64,000 bases of DNA, from positions 186,001 through 250,000 of the forward strand of contig JAQUPZ010000006.1 of assembly GCA_028716365.1 (NCBI GenBank), in the 5' to 3' direction. A program made the position numbers and the translations under genes. This DNA is from Kiritimatiellia bacterium. GTDB lineage: Bacteria; Verrucomicrobiota; Kiritimatiellia; UBA8416; YA12-FULL-48-11. Shown in pieces: positions 36,033-43,954 of the stretch. The notes beneath the pieces are model-generated. The model did no database searches, had not been told where the DNA came from, and saw only the letters and a list, made by a program, of their open reading frames with translations. Position 1 is the stretch's first letter. Each line of letters opens with the position of its first letter.

Positions 36033-37019
36033 TTACGTTCTGAATATTTCTTTGTACCTGTTGGCCCAGTAGGAAATAATAATGTCTGCACCGGCGCGGG
36101 ACAGAGCTATGGTTGATTCTCTGACCATTTGTTTCAGATCACCCCAGCCGCGCTCTGCGGCAGCAATAAGCATTGAGTACTCACCACTGACATTGTATGC
36201 AGCAACAGGCAGATTAGTCCGTTTTCGCAGTTCCGCCAGAATATCCAGATAAAATAGCGAAGGTTTTACCATTAGTATGTCAGCGCCTTCCTGTTCGTCG
36301 AGTTGTGATTCCATGAGCGCCAGTTTTGAGTTTCCGTAAGAAGCCTGATAACCTTTTCTATCACCTTTTCCAGGCGCTGAATTCTCTGCATCGCGAAATG
36401 GTCCATACATCGCGGAAGCAAATTTTGATGAGTAACTCATGATAAGAGTCTGTTGAAATCCTGCCTTATCAAGAGCATTTCGTATTGATAGAACCTGACC
36501 GTCCATCATGGCGCTGGGCGCAACGCAGTCTGCGCCGGCTGCGGCATGGGACACGGCTGTTCTGCTCAGGATTTGATTGGTCTTGTCGTTATCCACTTCA
36601 CCGTTTCGATCAAGCGGTCCGCAGTGACCATGGTTTGTATAAGCACAAAGACAAACATCGGTATAAACAATAAGATCAGGAAATTCACTTTTGATTGATC
36701 GAATGGCTTTCTGGACCGTACCCTTTTCGTTGAAAGCCATAGTGCCGAGATTATCTTTTTTCCCTTTGCCGGCCACCCCGAAAATCAGGATACCGCCGAT
36801 TCCTGCACTGACAACGCCTGGCAATTCTTTCAAAAGACGGTCTATGCTGAACCTGTATTGTCCCGGCATTGAACTTATTGGTTCACGCCGGTTATTGCCA
36901 TCAACAATAAAAACTGGCCAAATGAATTTCTCGGGACCGGGCAGTGGGATGTCGAACATCCTTCGTAATGTTTCGGTTCTTCTTAATCTTCTTAGCCTTA
37001 TTTGCGGAAACCCTCTCAT
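36033..37019 (-). CDS. hemB: Porphobilinogen synthase
   Basis: Condenses two 5-aminolevulinates to porphobilinogen. 328 residues. A cysteine-rich zinc motif DVCLCAYTNHGHCG is intact, and the two active-site lysines are in YSSKFASAMYGPFRDA and DILMVKPSLFYLD. It begins 2 bases after the HemC-CobA-HemD gene ends, so it is translationally linked. Confidence 0.96.
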   Translation of the reverse strand: MRGFPQIRLRRLRRTETLRRMFDIPLPGPEKFIWPVFIVDGNNRREPISSMPGQYRFSIDRLLKELPGVVSAGIGGILIFGVAGKGKKDNLGTMAFNEKGTVQKAIRSIKSEFPDLIVYTDVCLCAYTNHGHCGPLDRNGEVDNDKTNQILSRTAVSHAAAGADCVAPSAMMDGQVLSIRNALDKAGFQQTLIMSYSSKFASAMYGPFRDAENSAPGKGDRKGYQASYGNSKLALMESQLDEQEGADILMVKPSLFYLDILAELRKRTNLPVAAYNVSGEYSMLIAAAERGWGDLKQMVRESTIALSRAGADIIISYWANRYKEIFRT

Positions 37020-37021
37020 TT

Positions 37022-39184
37022 TTATTTCTCCAGCGATTCTCTTACATATCGTTCTGCAAGTGCCTCAAGGCTGGATGCAACGGTCGCTTCCCGGCCAACT
37101 GTATCGACCTTAAGATTATGTCTGATCAGGCTTTCCTGAGTCGGTCGTCCTATTGCTACAATGGTCTTGCCCTGTAAAATCTTCGCACCCCATTGGGAGA
37201 GAAACGCCTCCACGGCCGATGAGCTTGCAAAGAACACAGCATCAAATTGAGGAAGCGTATCATACCTGATGGGGTCGTTCCTGTACAGCACGCAGTCAGT
37301 CACCTTTGTATTTAAGGTCATGAAGAAATCGGCGAGATCAGATCCTGCTTTATCGGATCTTAACCTGAGTATTTTCTGGCCGGGTTTAATAAATTTTCCA
37401 GCAATTTCCGTAAGACCACCAGTACCAAAATCTGAAGCGGGTGCCACTTCCGGCAAAGTCCGGTATTTCTTAAGTTCACGTGCTGTTCCAGGTCCACAGA
37501 CAATAATTTTGGGCAGTGCTTTCATGTCGGCGCCGATACTATCCAGTAAATAAAAGAAACAGCGGACAGAAGAAGGGGATGTAAGTACAAGCCAGTCATA
37601 TTGGCCGATGGTCTTCAATTGAGCAATTACATCAGGTTCGGGTACCAGTTTTATTAAGGGCCGTTTAACGGGGATGCCACCCAAATCGGACACGATATTT
37701 GAGGCTTTATCCTGGATATCTTCACTGCATGTAAGCAGAATTCTGCGACCTTCCATGGCACCCCATGTTCTGGTAAATCCGAATTTGGTCACCTCGCCGA
37801 CTATCAATATTCCGGGCATGTCAGGTGTCAGTTCTGCGTATGATTCAGCATTGCCTTTGATTTTTTTGCCGATATCGTCCAGCGTACCGCGAACAATGGT
37901 TTCGGAATCATTTCCTGCATTGAATACCATTGCTACAGGGGTATTTCCCGGAATATCTTCAGCTTTCAGTTGTCTGACCACTTCTTCGGTCACACTAACA
38001 GCCATGAAAAAAGCAATTGGAAGTTTTGACCGTACATCTTTCTGTATGGAACCGATCCCGCCATTCTGCTGTCTGGGCGTTATGGCACAGAATCCGCGCG
38101 AAATACCGCGTCGCGTCAGGAGAATACCTGTTCCGGTTGTAGCCGTGTTAAGACTGCTTACTCCCGGAATTACCTTGTAGGGAAGATGCAAATTATCAAG
38201 TGCCTCAATTTCCTCCGCAAGTCTTCCAAAAATTCCAGGATCACCGCCTTTCAGCCTCACAACCCTCATGCCCCTGCGTGCATACATCGTGATCTGCCCT
38301 GAAATGCTTGTCTGGAGCATTGAGTGACTTCCACATCGTTTGCCGGTATCAACACACAGGGAAGTGTTGGGTACATAATCCAGAAGCGCGGGATCCATCA
38401 GTGAATCGTACAGACAGACATCGCATCTCTGCAGGGCCTTTATTCCAGCCAGTGTACATGTGTCGGCTGATCCGGCTCCTGCACCTGCAAAAACTACAGA
38501 TTTTACGAATAAACTGCGTAATCGAAGGAATTTTTTGTTACCCGTCTTGAACGTAAGGGCAAGAATACCCTGACCGTCCGGAACCTGAAGTTCCTCGACT
38601 GGAATCCATTCAGATATTCTATCTTCAAGTCCAAGTCGCGTCAAAGCTGCCGCAGCCATGATGATCATGTCATAATTGTTTTTGTCCAGTTGATCCAGGC
38701 GTTCTTCAATTGTCCCGCGTATTGAACAAAGTTGTGCATCGGGAAAATTTTTCCGGCACCATGTCTCGCGGCGTTCACTGCTGACGCCAATCCTGGCAAC
38801 CTTTGGAAAACTGGCCATGTTTCTGCCTTTAGGAAGGACAATTGCATCTCGAGAGTCTTCGCGCCATGGCAGCCAGAACCAATCCAGTCCTTCAGGCATT
38901 GGATCAGGCATGTCTTTGGCGCTGTGAATGGCACAATCAATTTTACCGGATATTACAGCATCATCGATGTCACGGGTGAAAAAATCAGGAGGGCTTGTCT
39001 TTAAGTCGGCTGACCGGTCACGATCACCTGGCGTTGACATCGGAACTTCTTCGAAAGTGATATTGGAAAATATCTCTTTCAATTGACCCAGGGCACTTCG
39101 GGTCTGGGTAAGGGCAAGTTTACTCGCTCTTGTTCCCACTCTTAAAACTGCTGATGATCTTTTCATAATACTCTTTGTGTTCAC
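37022..39184 (-). CDS. hemCD: HemC-CobA-HemD fusion (truncated porphobilinogen deaminase / SUMT / uroporphyrinogen-III synthase)
   Basis: 720 residues in three parts. HemC-like, about 10-225: LRVGTRASKLALTQT, SAKDMP with catalytic Asp91, SSERRETW and SIRGTIEERL. SUMT (uroporphyrinogen-III C-methyltransferase), about 227-470: VVFAGAGAGSADTCTLAG, RLKGGDPGIFGR and PVAMVFNAG. HemD, about 478-720: ILLTCSED through FASSSAVEAF. The HemC part stops after domain 2: the third domain, whose LxGGC cysteine anchors the dipyrromethane cofactor, is missing, since GQGILALTF runs into CobA within about 20 residues. The start overlaps the HemA gene by 65 bases (47 if Met7 is used). Confidence 0.9.
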   Translation of the reverse strand: MNTKSIMKRSSAVLRVGTRASKLALTQTRSALGQLKEIFSNITFEEVPMSTPGDRDRSADLKTSPPDFFTRDIDDAVISGKIDCAIHSAKDMPDPMPEGLDWFWLPWREDSRDAIVLPKGRNMASFPKVARIGVSSERRETWCRKNFPDAQLCSIRGTIEERLDQLDKNNYDMIIMAAAALTRLGLEDRISEWIPVEELQVPDGQGILALTFKTGNKKFLRLRSLFVKSVVFAGAGAGSADTCTLAGIKALQRCDVCLYDSLMDPALLDYVPNTSLCVDTGKRCGSHSMLQTSISGQITMYARRGMRVVRLKGGDPGIFGRLAEEIEALDNLHLPYKVIPGVSSLNTATTGTGILLTRRGISRGFCAITPRQQNGGIGSIQKDVRSKLPIAFFMAVSVTEEVVRQLKAEDIPGNTPVAMVFNAGNDSETIVRGTLDDIGKKIKGNAESYAELTPDMPGILIVGEVTKFGFTRTWGAMEGRRILLTCSEDIQDKASNIVSDLGGIPVKRPLIKLVPEPDVIAQLKTIGQYDWLVLTSPSSVRCFFYLLDSIGADMKALPKIIVCGPGTARELKKYRTLPEVAPASDFGTGGLTEIAGKFIKPGQKILRLRSDKAGSDLADFFMTLNTKVTDCVLYRNDPIRYDTLPQFDAVFFASSSAVEAFLSQWGAKILQGKTIVAIGRPTQESLIRHNLKVDTVGREATVASSLEALAERYVRESLEK

Positions 39185-40616
39185 GGAGTGTGATATTGGT
39201 GAGCTCCATGATTTTTTTCATATCTATAAGTTCTTTGAGGTGCCACTGCTTGAGTTCGTCGAGACCTACGAGAGTGATATTTCCAGATGTTCCCAGTTCC
39301 GGGTCAACATTTCGCGGAACGGCCAGGTCAATAACAAGGGTCTTTTTCCGGTTGAAAAATCCGGCATGTTCATGTTTCAGGACATGATCGTGGGTGGAAG
39401 CGGCACAGATAACTATGTCGGCTTCTTTGAGTTTTTCGTGGATGTCTGTCAATGGGTGGATGATGACACGTTTTTTCCATGTGTCGTGAAGATCGGGTTT
39501 ATTATGGTGATAACACCAGGTACATTCAGTTTTGGGATCCAAGCCGAGGATACCCCTGATAAGGCCTGCACCTACGGTTCCTGTACCTACAACCATCACC
39601 TTGCTGTCTTCCGGCTTCTTTATACATGAACGCAGGTATTCTATGCACAGGCCTTCGATTTCAAGATGCCGAAGCAGAGGGCCGGTTTTTTGCCGGACAC
39701 TCTTTGAAACGTGCAGTGCGGAGGATATCCATTGCTGTATCATTCCTCCGGCCCAACCTTCCTTTACTGCATGGTCGAGTGAATCTTTCACCTGGCCGAC
39801 GATATTGTTTTCGCCGGGAGTCTGGGAAAGAAGCCCTGCAACAACGACGGCAACATGGTCGAATGCCTCAGAACCACGTTTGATATAATAATCCTTCGGT
39901 TTCAAACGATCGAAACCCATGATACGGAGGAGCAGAGAATTGATCGCCTTGCTGTGTGAAACTACTCCTATCAATTCCACTCGATTACAGGTGTTCAGGA
40001 TCATGAATTCATGAATTCCCCAAACCTGAGTTATCATCTGTCCGGTATGGTCGAGATTATCTCCAACAAGGTGGTAAGGTTCACGTTCTTCTACGGAAAG
40101 GTGGTGATGGCTGGTTCCCATTACCATAAGGTCAGTACTTTCCACCAGTTCCACATGTCGTGCAAGGTTTTCCTTGATGAGTCGCGATTTTCTGCAGGAA
40201 CGGCCGCCAGTGGAAACGGAGACCGTGAGTTCATCTTTCCTGTAGGTTGCCGGCGTCACGAAATCACCGTGGATCCAGTTGCCATCCGACGAACAGCATA
40301 GGATTTTTTTCTGCTGGCTGGATTTCAATACCTGTTTGTTAACGGCTCTCTCGTCTGTTGCAGCAAAAACAAGGAACCGGCCTTCAACATCAGCATCGAT
40401 GAACTGGCGCGGGATATATTTGATCTTTTTATGATCTGCCAGTCGTCTGATATCTGTCGTAGCTTCGGGACTGACAACCGTAACGTCGGCTTTCGCGTCA
40501 ATGAGCAGCCCGACCTTGCGTGTGGCAACCTTGCCGCCGCCTATAACAAGGCAGTCGCGTCCTTCCGCCATCAGGGCGAGTGGAAACACTTTCTTTGAAT
40601 GTATTTCTTTTCTCAT
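39120..40616 (-). CDS. hemA: Met8-HemA fusion (precorrin-2 dehydrogenase / glutamyl-tRNA reductase)
   Basis: 498 residues. Residues 1-155 form a precorrin-2 dehydrogenase/sirohydrochlorin domain: LVIGGGKVATRKVGLL (NAD site), VFAATDERAVNKQV, and DELTVSVSTGGRSCRKSRLIKENL. Residues about 162-498 are glutamyl-tRNA reductase: LMVMGTSHHHLSVEERE, the nucleophile in LNTCNRVEL (Cys210), VMVVGTGTVGAGLIRGIL and LVIDLAVPRNVDPEL. One protein thus carries both the first committed step of tetrapyrrole synthesis and the siroheme branch oxidation. It is the first gene of the operon; its promoter must lie in 40617-40800. Confidence 0.92.
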   Translation of the reverse strand: MRKEIHSKKVFPLALMAEGRDCLVIGGGKVATRKVGLLIDAKADVTVVSPEATTDIRRLADHKKIKYIPRQFIDADVEGRFLVFAATDERAVNKQVLKSSQQKKILCCSSDGNWIHGDFVTPATYRKDELTVSVSTGGRSCRKSRLIKENLARHVELVESTDLMVMGTSHHHLSVEEREPYHLVGDNLDHTGQMITQVWGIHEFMILNTCNRVELIGVVSHSKAINSLLLRIMGFDRLKPKDYYIKRGSEAFDHVAVVVAGLLSQTPGENNIVGQVKDSLDHAVKEGWAGGMIQQWISSALHVSKSVRQKTGPLLRHLEIEGLCIEYLRSCIKKPEDSKVMVVGTGTVGAGLIRGILGLDPKTECTWCYHHNKPDLHDTWKKRVIIHPLTDIHEKLKEADIVICAASTHDHVLKHEHAGFFNRKKTLVIDLAVPRNVDPELGTSGNITLVGLDELKQWHLKELIDMKKIMELTNITLREHKEYYEKIISSFKSGNKSE

Positions 40617-40899
40617 CTGTCAATCTTGAGGACATTATCACAAAAGGCGGAAGGTGATAAATGTAAAGATTTATGTTTTTCCGATGACAATGAAGCTCTG
40701 CGGGCTGAAGCCAGCAGTTTCTTAGCAGAATCCGCCGTAGCAGAACCGTCATTCATCCCTCGGACTCCAAGTCCGGGGTCTTCTGCGAAGGAGGATAAAC
40801 CCGGTTGTTAAACGTTTTATCGAATGGCGATTGTTTTTGTCCTTAGTGAAACTGGGGAGGGGAAGCGGTGGTCAGTCCCGTCTGCTGGGAGATGGAAAA
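40617..40899. other. Intergenic region upstream of hemA
   Basis: No gene recognised. It must contain the leftward hemA promoter. A small hairpin CGGACT-CCA-AGTCCG is visible near 40762-40777. The region leads into the DUF4143 gene remnant. Confidence 0.4.
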
Positions 40900-41605
40900 C
40901 CGGAGCCAACTGTTGCAGACAAAATCTATCTCGCGACCCGATTTGTCAGCCCATTAGAAGAGATTACCACTGTCGTGCTTGAATCGCAGCATATCCAGCA
41001 CGAGGTGTTCCCATAGAAGCCCGCGGTCATCCTCGCGGATTGTATCCCAGCCCTTTACAAAAGTCACAAATCCAGTATCGAAGGCATATGCCTTGGGCTG
41101 GTGTGTGATTTCCCGGCGTCCACCGCCGTGGAAAGGCGGGAGCAGGAAAAGGGCGTGAGCAATACTCATGGCTTCAACATGAGACTTTACGGTATGCCGA
41201 CTTAACTCGCTTAATTTCGCCAGGCTCGAGTACTCAACTTTTCCTCCGCTCTGTCGCAGGAGTAGTTGTAGCAGTTTGATAAATCCCGTTCGGTCCCGTA
41301 TCCCGAAGAGATCGGAAATATCCCGTGCATAGAAACTGTCAATCCATTCGGAGAAAAAGGCTGGATCTTTTTCCGGAGCAAGCAGCGGTTCCGGGAGTCC
41401 TCCATGCAGGAAACGTCGATCCAAGTCGGTTATTCCGAAGTTTTCGCGACATTCATTCCACAATGCCGGGGTAAGGTTTATCATGACTTTACGTCCGGTC
41501 AGGCTGTCGCGAAATTTCCTTGTTGCCGACAGAGTTGATGATCCGGTTGCTAGGACTCTGACATGGGGATAAGATGTTGTAAGGAAGGTGCATGGAAGGA
41601 TGAAT
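40900..41605 (-). pseudogene. Broken AAA ATPase (DUF4143 C-terminal part)
   Basis: On the reverse strand, VRVLATGSSTLSATRKFRD then LTGRKVMINLTPALW and the DUF4143 helical region (SRHTVKSHVEAMSIAHALFLLPPF, KAYAFDTGFV, LLWEHLVLDML) match the second half of a common AAA/DUF4143 ATPase. The Walker A ATPase half is missing. The open frame stops with TAA at 40956-40954, yet WADKSGREIDFV, the family's nuclease-like end, continues in the same frame straight after it. So the gene has lost its N-terminus, gained a stop codon and then decays. It abuts a transposase stub at 41610, marking a rearranged junction just before the RiPP cluster. Confidence 0.82.
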
Positions 41606-41609
41606 AAAC

Positions 41610-41665
41610 ATGGCCAGGCATCTGAGACTTAAATACGAAGGGGTAATCTACCACGTTACTTCATT
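41610..41665 (+). pseudogene. REP-associated tyrosine transposase stub (IS200-like)
   Basis: The 18 codons from ATG 41610 read MARHLRLKYEGVIYHVTS, the typical beginning of Y1/REP-associated tyrosine transposases (usually continuing RGN). After that the similarity ends and the frame stops by 41798. A GC-rich hairpin TCCGTC-AACC-GACGGA lies at about 41759-41774. This is the remains of a mobile element, inserted at or involved in the junction between the DUF4143 remnant and the RiPP cluster. Confidence 0.7.
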
Positions 41666-41929
41666 GAAGTTGTTTTTACCGAATGAATATCGCGGTACGG
41701 GGGATGTCTGTCCTATGGTCACCTGGATTCCTGTAATAACCTGTCTTTCCAACAGCCAATCCGTCAACCGACGGACATTTCTCAGGATCCGCTCTTGACG
41801 TTCGCTCAAGATAGTGTTTCCATCCCAGTCGTAGTTTCAAAACCGTCAGATGACGGACAAAATAAAGCAGAAATGGTTATGGTTTGTGGCCATGTCACAA
41901 AAGCAATTTCTTATAACAATAACATTGCC

Positions 41930-43954
41930 ATGCCTGATGTAATGCTGGTATCCATGCCGTATGCCGTGATTGAACACCCGTCACTGGCCATCGGTCTTTT
42001 GAAAGTGCAGCTCGAAAGGAAAGGGATTTCCGTATCGGCTTTTAACGCATTCATTTACTTCGCGCGAGAGATCGGGCTCAACGGGTATTACTTTTTCAGC
42101 AACTGCAGCAATACAGACCTCCTTGGCGAATGGACATTTGCCGAGGCTGCCTTCCCTGAATTCAAGCCTGACAGCGCGGCTTACCTGAAAACGCTGAACT
42201 TCCCGATCGAAGAGGCAAAGATATGGGAGGCACGCAGGAAGGCAACCCTGTTCATCGACCAGATCCTGGGCAGGGTACTGGACAGCCACCCGAAGATCAT
42301 TGGATGCAGTTCCACTTTCCAGCAACAATGTTCCTCCCTGGCACTTATGCGACGCATCCGCGAAGAAGCTCCGGAAATCATCACGGTAATGGGCGGTGCC
42401 AACTGCGAAGGCTCCATGGGGCGGGTAACGCACGAGTCTTTCGATTGGGTCGACTACGTGGTTGCAGGGGAGGCAGATGAAACGTTTCCCGCGCTGTGCA
42501 GCCAGCTTCTTGAAAAGGGCCGCGATATCGATCGCAAGGACCTGCCGCCCGGCGTGCTAGGCCCGTGTGATCGCAAATCCGGTTCACCGCGAAACCCTGA
42601 ACGTCCGCTTCTGCCGGACATGAACTCATCGGTGATCCCGGACTTCAGCGAATACTTTGCAGACCTCCGCGCCTCGGGCATGGACCGCTACGTGCGCCCG
42701 GGGTTGCTGATCGAGACCTCGCGCGGCTGCTGGTGGGGCCAGAAACAACACTGCACGTTCTGCGGATTGAACGGCGAAGGCATGCGTTTCCGCGTCAAAA
42801 CGCCAGAACGCGCAAGGTCCGAAATGGCCCTGCTTTCAAAGCAGTACGGCATCAACCGCATCATGGCGGTAGACAGCATCCTGGACATGAAGTACTTCGA
42901 TACACTGCTACCGATGATGGCGGCAGACAGTAACAACAGGTACCTGCTGGCATTCGAAACAAAGGCAAACCTGAAGCGAAAGCAGGTACGCATGCTCGCG
43001 GCTGCAGGTATCCGCTGGATCCAGCCCGGCATCGAAAGCCTTCATCCGGACGTCCTGAAGCTCCTGAAAAAGGGCACAACCGTGTGCCTGAACATTGAGC
43101 TCATGAAGTGGGCAAGAGAATTCGGCGTTTACGTCATCTGGAACTTCCTCGTCAAAATGCCGGGTGACCGCGACGAGTGGTATGCGGAAATAGCAGGGTG
43201 GTTGCCGCTCATAAGCCATCTCGGCCCTCCTTCAGGTGCATCACTGACGGCGCTGCGTTATGACCGCTTCAGCTCGTATTTCCAGAACCCACATGAATAC
43301 GGCATCGAACTCAAACCGCTCAGGCAGTACTCATCCGTTTTCCCGCTGCCGCCGGAAAAGATGGCCGATTTCGTGTACTACTTCGAGGATGCAACCGGGA
43401 AATCAGGCCGGACGCGCAGTGACGCCCGGATGCCTGGGCTGGACAAGATCAACGAGGTGCTGACAAAATGGCGGGACCTCTTTTACAAGAAGGCAAGCGA
43501 CACCCTCTGGGCCAGCTTCCAGACAAACCTGGTGGTGCTGAACATGCGGGAAGAAGCCGGCGCTGTCTTCATCCACGATACACGCCCGATCGGAATGCCG
43601 ACCGACACGGTACTGAAGGACCTGGCTGCCGTGGTCTACCAGGCATGCGACACATCCAAGACACCGGACATTCTGGTCAGGCATCTCCAGTCAAACGGTT
43701 ACCCAGCAATTGAATGGAAAACAGTCAAGCCGGTATTGGACGACCTGGTGGAACGGAAGCTCATGTTGTCGATTGACGGTCGGTACCTGGGCCTAGCGGT
43801 ACACGAAAACAAGAACACGTACCTGCCGTTCGATGAGTTCCCGGGCGGCTACCTGCTGCTTGCCAAAACAAAGACGGACCAGGAGACACCTGATCCTGAT
43901 GACCAGACGCTGGAAGACGCTTACGGAATCATCCTCGGAGAAACGAATGGCTGA
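41930..43954 (+). CDS. Radical SAM C-methyltransferase A (B12-binding, RiPP maturation)
   Basis: 674 residues if started at ATG 41930, where alignment with the two paralogues begins (MPDVMLVSMPYAVIEHPS); the frame is open to 41795 and ATG 41873 is also possible. Residues 1-240 form a cobalamin-binding domain (GCSSTFQQQCSSLALMRRIR, MGGANCEGSMG). The radical SAM motif is SRGCWWGQKQHCTFCG, C267-x7-C275-x2-C278. The C-terminus (about 560-650) is a winged-helix-like segment (LKDLAAVVYQACDTSKTPDIL) as in leader-binding domains. It belongs to the rSAM_ocin_1 (TIGR03975-type) group including PoyB/PoyC, which methylate unactivated carbons of proteusin cores. It overlaps the next gene by 8 bases. Confidence 0.9.
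   Translation: MPDVMLVSMPYAVIEHPSLAIGLLKVQLERKGISVSAFNAFIYFAREIGLNGYYFFSNCSNTDLLGEWTFAEAAFPEFKPDSAAYLKTLNFPIEEAKIWEARRKATLFIDQILGRVLDSHPKIIGCSSTFQQQCSSLALMRRIREEAPEIITVMGGANCEGSMGRVTHESFDWVDYVVAGEADETFPALCSQLLEKGRDIDRKDLPPGVLGPCDRKSGSPRNPERPLLPDMNSSVIPDFSEYFADLRASGMDRYVRPGLLIETSRGCWWGQKQHCTFCGLNGEGMRFRVKTPERARSEMALLSKQYGINRIMAVDSILDMKYFDTLLPMMAADSNNRYLLAFETKANLKRKQVRMLAAAGIRWIQPGIESLHPDVLKLLKKGTTVCLNIELMKWAREFGVYVIWNFLVKMPGDRDEWYAEIAGWLPLISHLGPPSGASLTALRYDRFSSYFQNPHEYGIELKPLRQYSSVFPLPPEKMADFVYYFEDATGKSGRTRSDARMPGLDKINEVLTKWRDLFYKKASDTLWASFQTNLVVLNMREEAGAVFIHDTRPIGMPTDTVLKDLAAVVYQACDTSKTPDILVRHLQSNGYPAIEWKTVKPVLDDLVERKLMLSIDGRYLGLAVHENKNTYLPFDEFPGGYLLLAKTKTDQETPDPDDQTLEDAYGIILGETNG

Noticed and set aside
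40831..41016. Small plus-strand frame of 61 codons
   Set aside because: It overlaps the antisense DUF4143 remnant, which has clear protein similarity; the plus frame has none.
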